Part shown: positions 1 to 11,470 of the stretch, one piece after another | Layout: the number at the start of each line of letters is the position of its first letter | How positions within the stretch are numbered: the first letter of the stretch is position 1 | Origin: Cymbomonas tetramitiformis | Taxonomy: Eukaryota > Chlorophyta > Pyramimonadophyceae > Pyramimonadales > Pyramimonadaceae | Reading direction: 5' to 3' | DNA length: 32,740 bases | Assembly (NCBI GenBank): GCA_001247695.2 | Contig: LGRX02034442.1 | Coordinates: forward strand, 1-32,740 | Made by a program: the position numbers and the translations under genes | Notes under the pieces: model-generated | Database searches by the model: none | What the model was told of the DNA's origin: nothing | What the model saw: only the letters and a program-made list of their open reading frames with translations

Positions 1-151
1 TCCTAGAGCCGGAGGAACGCCCCCCAAGAGTAGAAATCCTGGGGCCTCGGACCCCTTACCAAAGTCAATGCCGGGGGTGTGCGTAGCACCACCTAAATGA
101 TGTTAGAACAAAGCGAATGAGAAAGAGAGGGGCAGAAATTTCAAATCTATC

Positions 152-238
152 AGCTCTCTCTCAACTCTCTCAACACTCTCTCAACTCTACTAGCTCTCTC
201 TCTCAGCTTTGTCTCATCTCTTCCTCTCAGCTCTCACA
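152..238. repeat. CT-rich microsatellite
   Basis: This is an imperfect run of CTCTCT and CAACTCTCT units with almost no purines on this strand. It is simple-sequence DNA and no coding signal was seen across it. Confidence 0.85.
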
Positions 239-832
239 ACTTGCACAGTTGTAATTCAATTCCACATGCAGTAATTCTAGAAAAATCACCTGCGGTCATC
301 GGGGCATTATCGTTCGTTGTTTCATTGGTAGCCGAGTGAAGTGGAGGTCGCGTGGGGTGTACAACTACATCACCAGATACCACCTGCCATGACGGTGACG
401 TCGTACCCGATGCGCCTGCACACGCAAAGGTGCCCCCATATGCACACACCTATTAGATGCGAAGCCTTGAGACCAATCATCATGACCGTTTAAGCAACTT
501 CAACGATGACGTGTGGGTTGTGGCCTCATCATGCACTCACAATAGTTGCCGTTGACCCCCGGGTGTACATGCATGCGACATGGCCGGGATAGAACTAACG
601 GGGGGTTTACTAAATGACTGTTAACATAATATTGTCCACATCGTCCAAGGAAACCAAAATATTGTCCATCGGAAAACTCCTAACTAACAACGGAGAACTC
701 CTAACAAACAACAGAAACCCCGTCCAATCTACATCCCTACCAATCTACGGGGTATGGTCGGTATGCGATGACACACAACGACGTGCAACCAAGATATAGT
801 TTTCGTAATATGAGGGCCACCCAATTATCACT

Positions 833-850
833 TATATATATATATATATA
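833..850. repeat. (TA)n microsatellite
   Basis: A pure TA dinucleotide run lies just beyond the 3' end of a minus-strand Cys/His-rich ORF. Confidence 0.9.
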
Positions 851-851
851 A

Positions 852-1280
852 TTACGGACCTGCCAATGCGTCCGCTATCGTCGTTGATGATGGATTTACG
901 ACGTCCGAAGGCGATCCGACACTGGAAGGATAACATTTGGCCGCTTGCCCATGAGTCTTGCCAGCGTGTGTGCTGTGCGGGCACACGATATGCTGAAAGA
1001 AATGTCCATGCTTATTCTTGCCTTGGGTTGGAACCGCACGGCACCCAGGAGCTTTGCATAGTTTGCGATGGTCATCGTTGTCTAGGTCAGCAATCGGTGG
1101 CTTAAATGTGCACGCATAATCCAAAATGAATGAACCATGCCGATTTTTCTTGCAAACGCAACCACCGGACCGCGCTGAAGAACACCGCGTATCAAAGTTA
1201 GGCCTCTTGTGTTGCTGCTGAAAACCGCTTCCCCTCATGGCATGACGATTTCTCTGGTTTTGTGACACTGGCCTGCACAT
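852..1280 (-). CDS. Cys/His-rich hypothetical ORF (possible exon)
   Basis: I do not recognise this ORF as a known family. The reading frame is open for about 145 codons; the first ATG in frame starts at 1280, and the frame is open a little further upstream. It is rich in Cys and His and appears to contain two related segments, each with a K-N-[RK]-H-G-x-F-x5-C pattern (KNRHGSF then KNKHGHF, each followed by a Cys). The second is preceded by CKAPGC. Spaced Cys and His pairs of this kind usually bind zinc. The duplicated pattern is the only reason to think it codes, because a shorter ORF overlaps it on the other strand and no splice sites or neighbouring exons could be tied to it. It could be an exon, a transposon-derived zinc-binding fragment or chance. 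Confidence 0.3.
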   Translation of the reverse strand: MCRPVSQNQRNRHAMRGSGFQQQHKRPNFDTRCSSARSGGCVCKKNRHGSFILDYACTFKPPIADLDNDDHRKLCKAPGCRAVPTQGKNKHGHFFQHIVCPHSTHAGKTHGQAAKCYPSSVGSPSDVVNPSSTTIADALAGP

Positions 1281-1483
1281 ACATATCCACAATTCCGTAC
1301 ATCAATCATCACGCACACTCGTCAGTGGGTCCGAATGCCGCCTTCAACGAGATGGATGCATTACTCACGCGGAGCCCAACCCCATTGTTAATTGAGGCTG
1401 CATGGCCTATATAACACTAGGGTCTCACCGCCCGTATGTGTGCGTGAATGCATCACGCACGGCCGGCCACGTGATGAATTGGA

Positions 1484-1511
1484 ATATATATATATATATA
1501 CTTCGTATATA
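1484..1511. repeat. (AT)n microsatellite, interrupted
   Basis: This is an AT dinucleotide run interrupted once by CTTCG, inside the diverged repeat region. Confidence 0.85.
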
Positions 1512-1529
1512 TAGATAGCAACACCTAGC

Positions 1530-2640
1530 CTCGGTTGTTATGCGTGAGAAAGTACTCTGGGACACATGTTTTATTTCATTATATCATTCACTCTGGCTGT
1601 TATCTAACAAGGGGCGCATAAGGTAGTTGTGCATGCTACAACGAATGAGAGTCCCCTGCAGCGTGCGCAAATACATTAGGCCCGTACGTATATACCCAAC
1701 CTAGGTCTATGTGCTTGAGAGAGTAAGTGCAAGGTGGCATGGTTTATCAACAATGGGATGGGCCTAAGTGCCCCCTGCAGTGTTCGAGACTACATAAAGT
1801 GGCATGGGCCGTAGTGCGTCCCTGCCATGCCACTGCAGAAAGGGCTACCGCCTGGGTTGTTGTGCGTGACAAATAAAGGATTTTGGGCGGCATCTCTTAT
1901 TTAACAGTGGAACTTGATAGCTCCCCAATGGCATGTACAACTATATATTTATATCCGTGAGTACCCATGTACCCTAGTTTGTTGTTTTGCGTGACCAATT
2001 ATTCAAGGCTTAGCATAAGCATGGGAAAAACATGAGTACAAGTCTAAGACATATATAGTATGCAAGGAAATTAGAAGGGCAGGCTGTACATCGTCGTAGA
2101 GGTTGATGGACTTGATATGCGACGAGCGACGTCCTCTGAACAAAAAAACACACTCAAGCGCAAAACTCAGTCATAAGCGTAATAATGAAATACGGATGCA
2201 TCCTAGCCGATTATATACTGTCAAGAGGCACAATGCCCCTGAGGCGTGTAGTACTCGCGCAGCTAAGAAGTGCAATCAGCTAACAAATGCAGTGAAATAC
2301 GAACGCATGGCCTATTATACTCAGAGGCCTCACTGCCGCCTGCAATATGCATCACTGACGCACACTGACGCACAAGCTCCCAACTCAACACGGGGTGGGC
2401 GGGGGGGGCAGAGTGCCCTTGCGCCGTGCACGTTATCCACCCACAGCTCAATAGTGCATTGCTATAGGAATGCATGGTCTATTTTACACAAAGGCCTCAC
2501 TGCCGGCCCTGCAGCGTGCATCACTCGTAATGCACTGTAAGCTCCCATTGGTGTTGTGAACACTGTGAAATAGAAATGCCGCGTATCCTAATCAACACAA
2601 GGCTGTCAGAGTTCCCCCTGCAACGTGCATCACTAAGTAC
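1530..2640. repeat. Highly diverged tandem-type repeats
   Basis: Short phrases recur in the same order with heavy divergence. GTTGTTNTGCGTGA occurs at about 1534, 1856 and 1981. CCCCTGCAGYGT occurs near 1653 and 1770. GGCCTCACTGCCG followed by TGCATCACT occurs near 2327 and 2493, with a relative near 2603. ORFs here overlap on both strands and none looks like protein. The simplest reading is an old decayed repeat array. Confidence 0.4.
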
Positions 2641-2780
2641 TATGATGCATGCAACCCATCGGTTTATGCAAAAGGAATGCATGGCCAATTGAACACGGGG
2701 AGCTGCCAGAGTGCCCTGTCAAAGTGCCCATTACTCACGCATTCAGCCCATTAATGATCTGGTGAGAGCTGGATTGATCT

Positions 2781-3600
2781 GGCAACCCCGCCCGCCGGGT
2801 ACTGTGACACACTATATGTGGGCATGCCACAGGCCGCTGGCTGCAAGACTGTGCGCTGGAAGCTTGCGCCTAAAAAATAATTATGTAGGGGGCCATAATT
2901 TGTTTGAGCTTGTTAGTTGAAAGATCCGGCAACCCCGCCCGGGTACTGCACATCTGGGCATGCCATGCAAGCTGACACTGCGCGGGAATCATTGAACCTC
3001 ATGAGAAAAAATGGTCAATTTCTGCCCGGAACCTTGGCTGCCCAGTACAATATGCAAGCGCCTAAGAAATAATTATGTAAGGGGCCATTATAATTTGTTT
3101 GAGCTAACCCCGCCCGGGTACTGCACATCTGGGCATGCCGCAGGCTGCTGCGCTGGAATCATTGCAGCCAGCCGGCAGTCCGACCTCCGAAATAAGTGGA
3201 AGTGCCTGGCACTTGAAAAAATGGTCATTTTCTGCACGGCTGGCTGCCCAGTCTTACAATATGCAAGCGCCTTAGAAATAATTATGTACTAAGGGACCAT
3301 AATGTGTTTGAGCTTTGTAAAGTTGAAAAATCGGGCAACGCCCGGGTACTGTCACACATCTGGGCATGCCGCATGCTGCTGCGCTGAGTATCAAAGTTGC
3401 AGCCAGCCGGCAACACTGCGACATCCGAAACAAACTTGTGGTTCAAGTACCCACTTCAAAAAAAAGTCAATTTCTGCACCGTCGCAGCATTGGCTGGCTG
3501 GGCACACCGGAGTACAATGCATTTAAAGATTCAGCAACCCCGGCGCCCGGGTACTGCACCAGCTCAGTGGGCACGCCGTCGCACTGCTGCCGAAAAAATG
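2781..3600. repeat. Diverged tandem repeat, about 150-230 bp units, ~5 copies
   Basis: Units begin with a GCAACCCCGCCCGGGTACTG-like core at about 2781, 2928, 3105, 3333 and 3533. The core is followed by CATCTGGGCATGCC, a GCTGCGCTG stretch, an AAAAAATGGTCA-TTTCTGC segment and AATAATTATGTA. Spacing varies (147, 177, 228 and 200 bp), so the copies have gained and lost blocks. ORFs across this region are repeat-driven and are not annotated. Confidence 0.75.
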
Positions 3601-6297
3601 TAAAACCGTCTGAGTGCACACACTAGCTCAGAATATTGATGTTGAAAACATTATAAGCTGTCACATATATGCAACACGGGTGCAGCAAGCTTACTCTGAC
3701 TCAGCACGCTCCAATATATAATAAGATGTGTTGAACTGTTGAAAAGACAACGAGTGAAAATTTCACAAGCTGATGGAGAGTTCGCATCATCTTATGAGCT
3801 GAGTGTTGTGTCACACACTCGTATACTATTCAGGGAAACGAGAGGCAGAGGCTGCTCACGTGACGAGTGATGAACTAGGGGAACACAAAAGAGAAAAGAT
3901 AACATCCATCCCGTTGGCTGGACACAATTTTACCCTGGTGTTCTGGATGAAAAACGAAAATAACTGAAATCAGTAACCAACCTGACGGCTTTACAATGCC
4001 GCGGACACTCCTCCTGTCGCATCTGTTATTGTCCCTTCAAGCAAACGGGGTTTACTCGCGGCTTTCTTCCCTACTGCCAACGCAGACAGAGCGGTTTGAA
4101 ATGTTTGAGCAGTATGAAGAGCATTATGCACAAGATCGCCCACTGTTGCTGGACGCGTTACCGCGCTCGACTTCGAATCAAAACATGTTCCGACGCTTGG
4201 CGACCGCCAGTGCTGAGGGTGACGGTAGGCAGTTTTCAAGCCGATTTCTTCACTCACTGGGGAAATAACACTGGATCACCACGATCTGCCAAGATGTCAA
4301 ACTTCCGGTTCAACACTTTGGCGTATTGGCGGTTTAACTTCTTTGGCGTATTGACGCCGTACCTTTTGTTTACACAGGCAGTGACCCCCTCGTTGACTCA
4401 CCATCAAACAATGCAGGCCAGTATTCCTTTTCGTTGTCTATTGCAAGTTTCCTTATTTCTTTCCCTTTGCGTTACCATGAATTAGCAAAACGTGAACAAA
4501 CCATTGCTCTGATAGGGACCCTGGTATCAAACCCATTGAAGAAAGTCGTTCCATCTGACAGCCAATACACCGTACGTAGTCTGGGTACCCAGGAACGTAC
4601 CTTAAATGAAGTCAGATTGGAAGAACTTGAAAGAAGTGAATCGCAAGCCTGCGTTACATACACACCGACAAACGTATGGTTTCCTGAAAGCCGATGACTT
4701 TCGCGTTGTAAATCACAGCAAGGATGCAGTGTGCACTTCAACTTCAAAAGCTCAGTGCAATATCGTGAGACAGTGTGAATCAAGCTCTGCACTGACAGGC
4801 TGAATGCTGACACCGCTGACACGCATTTCTAAGATCTCCCTTGCAGTATCAGGAGCGTTCGTTTTAATGAAGCTGATTTTTTAGCAAAGTGGGCAACCTT
4901 TCGAAGTTGTTAGGCTGACAGTAGCGGAACTTGTTCCAGTGACGCTGTTAGCTCGCCGCAGCCAACGTGACATAGCACGTTGCAAAAAGTGGTATATCGT
5001 ATTCTCAGGCTGCCTTGAACAGGGACGGTGTCGTTTAGGTTTTTTTACATGAGCGACAGGCTTTTTGTCTACGGTGTATTCAGCCCTCGAGTATTGACTG
5101 ATCCAATACAGTCTGTCTGTACTGTAATCAAGCACAGCTGCGAAATAAGTAGACATATCATATTATTAATTTATTATGAGTAGACGATGAGTAGATACAT
5201 CATATTATGTATAAACTTTAAACTTATATGCTGTGATGTGATACATCTGAATTGTAGATACGATACGAAAAGGATTCGCTCAAGAACGGGAAAGAGTTTA
5301 TATTCTGTCGATGGAACTGTCCTCTTCGACAGTTTGAGTTTCGATTTTATCGAAGTCGACGATGGCTATCGATACCAGATCTCGCAAGAAAAAGTAGAGC
5401 CCCTGGGGTCTTTTCCCGATTTACGGAAATCAATAAAGAAAGACAACGCATATGATTGGAGGTCTTTAGTGCTAAGATGCGAAACCGATGCCATGTGACA
5501 AGACGACGACCGGCATATGATTGGCGTTTATTATGTGCGAGATGCCCTGGATATGCGAGTCCAGGGCTTTCGGGATAGGCGGTCTTTAACAGAGTCCTCC
5601 AGTAAAAGTAGAGACCCGTCGTCCCGCCCCCCAAGAGTAAATTGAACGCTAGCTCTACTGTAAGGTGTAACCAAGGGGTATAAACTAGTAGTGTGTAACG
5701 AGTAGGGTGTAACGCCTTGCCTTCGCTTGAACGCAAGACGATCGGATGGATTGAACTCTGTTGATCTGTACTGTCCTGTACAGTGCACTGTACTTGTACT
5801 CTCGCAAGACGCAAGCCAGAGGCGGCATCGGCATGGGCATGAGTCGAGGCCGCTGCGCGGCCGATCGGGAAATGCGAAATCGATGTGAGACCACAGTCGA
5901 GTGAGAGCTTACCCAGCTTGGTTTTTTTGCGACTCAGCCAACCCTAACCCTCATCCTCATGGCTCCGGACAACATCTGAAAATCAAAAAAAATCTTTAAA
6001 ATCCAAAAAATCGCTTCCGGAGGCTCTGACTTGTGAGAGTCAGAGTGTCCACAGGTAGGATAAACCCTATCTCACAAGTCTGTAGTCTCATGCGACCACG
6101 AACGAAAAACTGGATTCCAATAAACAAAACGCTCTAGACTCGATGCGCCGACATGATGCTCACCTTTTGTTAGTTATTATTCGATTGATTTGGCCTTCAA
6201 AGTTTTGAATTTTGGTCCCTCTGCAGACTTATGATCTCTGCTTGATTACTTGTCGCGTCGTGTAAGGTGGCATACCGATCGACTAAACAACTTCGAG
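3601..6297. other. No recognisable gene
   Basis: Several ORFs of 60-155 codons overlap on both strands and none has a recognisable domain. The most protein-like starts at an ATG at 3996 and runs 90 codons to 4268, with a hydrophobic leucine-rich start, but it lacks support. A phrase GCATATGATTGG is repeated near 5448 and 5513, and a 15-mer CGCCCCCCAAGAGTA near 5625 also occurs near position 20, so decayed repeats contribute here too. The stretch just before 6298 presumably holds the promoter of the methyltransferase gene, but I could not identify an element. Confidence 0.5.
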
Positions 6298-7554
6298 ATG
6301 GCTATGATTGATCTGTTTTCTGATGGAGACCCGGAATTTACTTGGAGGACGTTGCAGAATGACGGCGATAAAGAGTTTGAAATGAAGATTTTAGGGGTGC
6401 CTATGTCTCTCGAGCAGGACGTTGGCGACGAACGCATCGAAGACTTGGCGGAGCTCGAACTAGGAACCACAGCAGCCGTAGTTTGGGACGCTGCTGTAAA
6501 TCTCGTAAGGTTTCTGGAGCGACAAGCTCTGATAGAAGATGACGGTTCCGTTTGCTCGCCGAGCTCGTTGAAGACGAAGCGGGCTCTAGAACTCGGAAGC
6601 GGGTGCTGCGGTTTAGGAGGATTGGCAATCTCCCTCTTAGGTGACCATCTCAACCTCAAAGTCATCCTCGAGACCCCACCGTCACAAAATTGTTGGTGCC
6701 GTGCTTAAATATGCGAGGTCTGCAGCTTTTGACTTTGCGTCGCCGTTGCTTGCTTTGGCCTTTCGCGAAATTTTATGTTCAGTTGCACTGCCTCGAGGTA
6801 CGAAACCACTGGAAGGCTACATACCGTACACGATGTGAAGTTCCGCGGATGGCAGTGATTAAGCGTTTCGGGGCTTGAAGTCGCTTGCAGGTTGCACGGA
6901 AGTTGTTCTCACGGACATTTCTTCTGTTTTGCCAATGCTAAGGAGAAATGCCGAACGCTTTATAACTGCAGCCCAAAACGAACTTAAGCAAGGGAACCCA
7001 CAGATTCCCCACGACTGCGCCGCTATCAGGTATGCCACAAACCAACGTACAGTGTTGTAAGACAATGGCTTTTTGGTTTGCTGGACAAACTGTTTTTCTG
7101 CACACGTCGCTGAGCCATCCTTTGAGAATTTTGCTTGTCGGCTCACTCGGTGTAGTCAAGTCTCAAAGTGCTTGCATAACGCTGCTGACTTTTTTTTCGA
7201 GTCAGCCGACGCGTCGTCTTTTGCACGCGTAGGGGGGATATACACGTCATGGAGCTGGACTGGTTTAAAGAAATTGAAGAGGAATCTTTAAAGGCCCCCT
7301 TCGATGTCATCGTAATGGCGGATGTGATTTACACAGATGGGCTGCTCTTGAAACCGCTGTTAAAAACACTTCAAACACTCGTCACCCCTTCGACAAAAAT
7401 TATTTTATCATATGAATGGCGCTCAGCTAAGGAGCACGCTGCATTTCAGGAGCTATTTTTGCCCACGTTTGAGTTGACTGAAATCTCGCGCAATCAGTTC
7501 ACTGGCGCTCTTATGAACGAGGATACCTTTATGTACGTTATGAGGCTGCGTTGA
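6298..7554 (+). CDS. METTL21-like protein methyltransferase, three exons
   Basis: Predicted seven-beta-strand, SAM-dependent protein methyltransferase of the Methyltransf_16 (METTL21-like) family, which mostly methylates lysines of translation factors and chaperones. Exons are 6298-6640, 6891-7029 and 7233-7554; introns 6641-6890 and 7030-7232 have GT-AG ends, and the joined frame is 267 codons plus TGA, a normal family length. A WDAA segment precedes motif I, the SAM-binding ALELGSGCCGLGG at about residues 96-108. The acidic post-I strand VVLTD ends at D123. The DxxY active-site motif is DVIY at 191-194, followed by a typical SYEWRS strand. The start is the first ATG in frame; the frame is open to about 6250 without another ATG. 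Splice phases match at both junctions, which strongly supports the model. Motif I has one more residue than the usual GxGxG form. Substrate cannot be told from sequence. It is the only clear host gene here. Confidence 0.88.
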
Positions 7555-8542
7555 TGCAAAAAGCACCACACCCTTGCGTTTTGAGGGATATCTCCGAGCA
7601 GGCCCTGCCTCCTTTGGTTTATGGTTTTGGGCATACATTTTCTTGAGTTTGTATGCTGACCACTTTTGGGTCGCACAAGGTAACATTCTTGGTAACGTCA
7701 ACATCACATGCAACCCCACGTGAAGTCTGAGTAACTGCATGCTGGTTTCGGGATGGGAAATGACATTCAGCAACGTGTTTCATATCATAACTTCTTCAGG
7801 AGCCAGTCATATTTTCCGAAACTGCGGTGTTTTCAAGCACAGATGCGGTAGCTAGAGTATCCGCAAATTCATTGAATCTCATCGCGTCATCGGCCACTTG
7901 AAGAAGGGGATTGATCCTTTGACTTCAACGTTGCAGAACATGTTTGTGCAAGATTGCACAGTGCTTCCCGTCCGTCGAAGCTCGAGTAATGCGTATGCGG
8001 ACGCGTTCAGTGTGGGTTTTCACGCTTCATCTCATCTTAAGTAAGTAACGAGAAGTGTTATTTTCGAAAGAGGGGGACCAGCTACCGATTTCCCCACAAC
8101 AATACGCGACAAGGACTATTTTTCTTTCCCTTGTTGATAATTCCAAGGGCTATACGATGCGTCAGCGGCGAGCAAGGGGAGAAACCAGATCGATGACATA
8201 GTGTTAACGATTGGACCTCGACGCAGAGTAGCCTCACTAGCAAATCGGAATGACGAGGTGTACATACGAGGTGGATTCGTGACTTAATCAAAGTGGAAAC
8301 TTGGCTTACGTTGATGTCAATAAGGATATTACGTGAACATCTGATTGAATCTAACTGTCCAATCACCTCGTACTAATCGGAATTATCCGTGAACGGTCAA
8401 GATCGGTATCGCAAATCCGAGCAGTGTTTCCTTGGCGGAAAACATTTCCAAAACACTCGTCATTCTCAGCTCTCAAACATCAAAATAACTTGTCGTTGCG
8501 TTGATTGTAGCAGGTCAATTTATGTTGGAAACACGGCGCCTA
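7555..8542. other. Intergenic, no gene seen
   Basis: This stretch holds the 3' flank of the methyltransferase gene and then sequence with only short overlapping ORFs on both strands. No RNA gene, repeat or element end was recognised before the CACTA inverted repeat at 8543. Confidence 0.5.
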
Positions 8543-8702
8543 CAATGGGACGAAACGCTCGCGACGATGAACGAACGGATCAAGCTAAACTGTGATAACA
8601 CGAATAAATAGCCAGGGTCCGAGACACTAGCTCGCCACCGAAGATAACACACTGGATATGACACCTGACTGTACGAACTAGTCAGGGTGACAATTCCCAG
8701 CA
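8543..8702 (+). repeat. CACTA left terminal inverted repeat
   Basis: This is the inverted partner of 10939-11092. The best-conserved block is ACACTGGATATGACACCTG followed by ACTGTACGAACTAGTCAGG at about 8648-8685, which matches the right arm without visible mismatch. The outer part aligns with small gaps. Confidence 0.85.
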
Positions 8703-9184
8703 CACCACCTCATCTGAGGTGGACAGCTTGTGACACAAGACACCACCCTAGCTACTAGAGCTACATATGATGAGCATGTTAGTCTGGACACAACCATGTT
8801 CACATAGTTTGCATTGGATGTGTTCACGTCGGGGTAGTGGGGAGGCCTAGGGAAAGGGGGAAATACCAGTTGCCCACCATGTGGGTTTCGTAACGCCTTG
8901 AGATTTCGCCCACGTTCGCGTTTTTTTGCCAAAGTCAGTTCCCATCACGGCGTCAAGGACGTGCTCTCCAAGATTCTTGATCAAGTGCATCAAGTCAATG
9001 AGGTAGTCCTTGGCCTCATCCCAATACGGCAAGCGTGAGAATTCCGAAGGAAATTTTACACCGGTAGCTTTCATCATCGTGTCGAGATCACCCATCGTGA
9101 AGTGTCCGCTTTCCTTAAGCGTTTTGTGCTTCGCCGCGTGGTGCCGTATCTCGGCATCCGTTCTCTTTTGAAACTCTGCGGGAC

Positions 9185-9368
9185 CTGCGATGCGACAGGG
9201 TGAACATTGCCCTACCCATCATTGAACCCGTCTGAACATGGCCATATCCAATCATGTCTACACGTGGGTATGGCCACATCTATAAAAAACACTAATGAAA
9301 TATGGCCTACCCCAACCAATATCTGTCGCGTGCGATACATTAAGGGAATACAAGAGAAGCTCGTTTAC
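9185..9368 (-). other. Intron in TNP2 gene (184 bp)
   Basis: The donor GTAAAC lies at 9368 and the acceptor ATCGCAG ends at 9185. The junction joins ...EAEPG to PAEFQKR with a split glycine codon. The intron carries several GGCCAT motifs (ATATGGCCATGTTC, GTGGCCATACCC) like those in the other transposase introns. Confidence 0.8.
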
Positions 9369-9851
9369 CAGGCTCGGCTTCCGTGCGGAAGGTATACCGC
9401 ATCCCGCCGAAGATGTCAGATCGCCAACCTTCCACGTTGCATGCAATGCAAGCCATATACGCCCCCACATCCTTGCGACAAGCGCCGTCCATCAAACCTT
9501 TGATGTCAAACAGCATCTTGAACAACGTGCACCTCAAGTTGAAGTTTTCTTTTTTCACGACGTCGTAGCACGGCACGCCATCCCATAACTCGAGCAGCTG
9601 GTCCACAAATAGCTCGTAGATAGGTTGCGTGCTTTTTGGCTTCGAGCTGCTACATATCCCAAACACCTCCATGTTCACGAACTTGCCGCGGATGGTGGGG
9701 TGCATATTGAGGTATTGAAACGTCACCGGGAAAACTCCGCGCAGGTCCTTCCACACCGTGGTGCCATCCGCACATCCTAAGATCACCACGTTGCGGGGAT
9801 CGTTGAAGAACTTGGGGTACCTTTCCCGCCGTTGCCTCCATGCTCGACTGT

Positions 9852-10022
9852 CTGCGATAACCGGGTAGGGGAAATGGCCATGCTCAGTAGGTTTCCAGGA
9901 GAACAAGGCCCCGGTATGGCCATATCCGGTAGGTTTCCAGTTGAGCAGGGTTTGAACATGGCCATGTGCAACTGATATCAGGGCATTACTTTCACAATTG
10001 GGAACTGGAAATTTTCACTTAC
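9852..10022 (-). other. Intron in TNP2 gene (171 bp)
   Basis: The donor GTAAGT and acceptor ATCGCAG restore a continuous frame (MGTMW|DSRAWRQ). The intron contains CATGGCCATG and two copies of GGAAACCTACYG followed by a NATGGCCAT block. Confidence 0.8.
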
Positions 10023-10054
10023 CCCACATAGTTCCCATCGCCTCCTCGGTCAAG

Positions 10055-10333
10055 CAGGGAACATATCAACCTCCTATGGCCGGTTTGTGGCCGTACGATG
10101 AAGGCTGTGGCCAAGGTTTGGCCGAGGGTGCTTTAACTTGTTGGCCGAGACGAATTATGTAAAATTTTGAAAATTTTCCCGAAATTGTGCGATTTTTATG
10201 ATATTGTCATACTTAAAATTAAAATTTTGCCCCTGCGGCGGGCAATTTTAGATTTTGGCCGAGATGGCCGAAACTTGGCCGACGGAAATTTTGGGTGTTG
10301 GCCGTACGACATAAAAGTTTGATATGTTTCCTG
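10055..10333 (-). mobile_element. 279-bp hAT-type MITE, copy 1
   Basis: The ends are CAGGGAACATATCAA and its inverse, with one substitution at the right end. It is flanked by a perfect 8-bp duplication CGGTCAAG (10047-10054 and 10334-10341). It lies in reverse orientation to copies at 15606 and 24856 and has the same length. There is no coding capacity. CAGGG ends plus 8-bp duplications fit the hAT superfamily. It sits in the first TNP2 core exon, and removing it with one duplicate restores HHIPCDLT|EEAMGTMW. Confidence 0.95.
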
Positions 10334-10938
10334 CGGTCAAGTCGCATGGAATATGGTGGGCGTGCGCTTGCATGTCCACGCACAGCTCAGGGTGTGCAAA
10401 ATTCCTTTTGAGAAGGTCCGGGAGGTTCCAATAATAAAACGTGGACTTTCCTCTCCGGCTCGCCAACGGCTTCTCGAGCATCTCCGGGGCCCATCTATCG
10501 GCGCCACACGTCGAGCATGTCTGGCACATCGCGTGCTCTCCGTCGAATCTGCAACACCCATTTGCACAGATGTCCACCGACTTATAAGGCAAGCCATACT
10601 GTACATGGATAGATGGCATATGGCCTCTTGGTAGGTTTTCGGTAGAACGCCCTCCGGGAACATCTTCGGCAAATTTTGACGAAGTATCTCCAACAAGTCG
10701 TTAAAGGACCCTTGACTAAGGCCATGCTCCAAGTTCCATTCCAAGAGATCGAGCACGAGCATGAAGGCATGGTTATCCTTACCAGAAGCGTCCTGCGAAA
10801 CTGACACAACAATTATAGAAATGGGACGGACATTGCCATGTAACTGTGCGGAGATGGCAATGTTCGCCTTGTTTGCATTTAGAAATGACAAGACATGACC
10901 ATGTATGTCCAGTACCTTATTAGCCCGTGCATATCCTC

Positions 10939-11092
10939 TGCTGGAAATGACAGCCTGACTAGTTCGTACAGTCAGGTGTCATATCCAGTGTGTCATTCTC
11001 GGTGTACAGCTAGTGACCTAGACTCAGTATTTATGTCCATCTATACGAGTCTAGTGATCCGTTTGTTCACCGTCGGCAGCGAATCCCCACTG
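10939..11092 (-). repeat. CACTA right terminal inverted repeat
   Basis: Inverted copy of 8543-8702, ending in CCCCACTG. It lies inside what would be an intron if the downstream core exons and the upstream N-terminal exons (13789-16890) belonged to one gene. Confidence 0.85.
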
Positions 11093-11208
11093 CCTGTTTG
11101 AGCTGTTTCTAGCAGGTTATGGACCCTTATGGACCCAGGTTATGGACCCTGTTTCTAGCATCCTCACCTTAAACCTCACCTCAAACCTCATTACCTCAAA
11201 GTGCAGCA

Positions 11209-11470
11209 GTCACGGAGACACAGACTTCCCCCCCCCTGGGGGAGGGAGCCCTGGTCTTTCTGTCACCCCTCGACCTCAGGTGCCAAGTCAGCTCCGCCTG
11301 TCATCAGTGGTGGGGAAAATAAAACCCCTGTATTTTATTTTCATGTATCTTAGACTGCGAATCACCCGAGCACCTCGTCCCAGCTTCACAGAGTTTGTGG
11401 AGACTGTAAAAACACGCATATAACCCACCGTCGTCCGTTATATCCACCGTTTATTTCACCGTCTCTGTTA
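11209..11470 (+). repeat. 5' LTR
   Basis: It runs from GTCACGGAGACACAG to CTCTGTTA and is nearly identical to 13526-13788, differing mainly by the length of a C-run near 11230. The first base of the expected TG start appears to be A here, while the 3' copy has TG. Confidence 0.92.

Larger units (their letters stand above)
8847..10792 (-). pseudogene. TNP2-type CACTA transposase core (broken)
   Basis: Core of a TNP2 (Transposase_21) transposase, which cuts and moves CACTA elements. In transcript order the exons are 10792-10023, 9851-9369 and 9184-8847. The first has a LLEWNLEHGLSQGSF helix region, then the TNP2 Cys motif (DICANGCC, then CQTCSTCGADRW). The second has the segment ending in FVDQLLELWDGVPCYD, then CIACNVEGW. 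The third has YWDEAKDYLIDLMHLIKN, typical of the family. Intron phases match at both junctions. Exon one is broken twice: a 279-bp MITE at 10055-10333, and a one-base shift near 10610-10635 between PKTYQEA and the IHVQYGLPY segment. The first exon opens at a GCAG acceptor (10793), so upstream exons are missing here; a matching N-terminal half lies at 13789-16890. The C-terminus ends earlier than in full TNP2 proteins. Confidence 0.85.
8543..11092 (-). mobile_element. CACTA (EnSpm)-like DNA transposon, internally deleted
   Basis: A ~2.55-kb unit is bounded by long imperfect inverted repeats (8543-8702 and 10939-11092) and contains a TNP2-type transposase core on the minus strand. Outer ends read CAATGGGA on the left and CAGTGGGG on the right when both are read inward, close to the CACTG/CACTA-type ends known for EnSpm elements. 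Further in, both arms also contain CACTAGCT, so the true terminus is uncertain. A 3-bp CCT abuts the right end and lies one base off on the left, giving only weak evidence for a target duplication. The transposase lacks its N-terminal exons, and its 3' end stops early. This suggests an internal deletion derivative, or two elements lying side by side. Confidence 0.7.

Noticed and set aside
5937..5955. AACCCTAACCCTCATCCTCATGG, telomere-like
   Set aside because: Only two imperfect units in unique sequence; chance is likely.
9207..9588. Plus-strand ORFs over the TNP2 exon and intron
   Set aside because: The minus-strand frame carries TNP2 motifs and phase-consistent splice sites; the plus frames are shadows.
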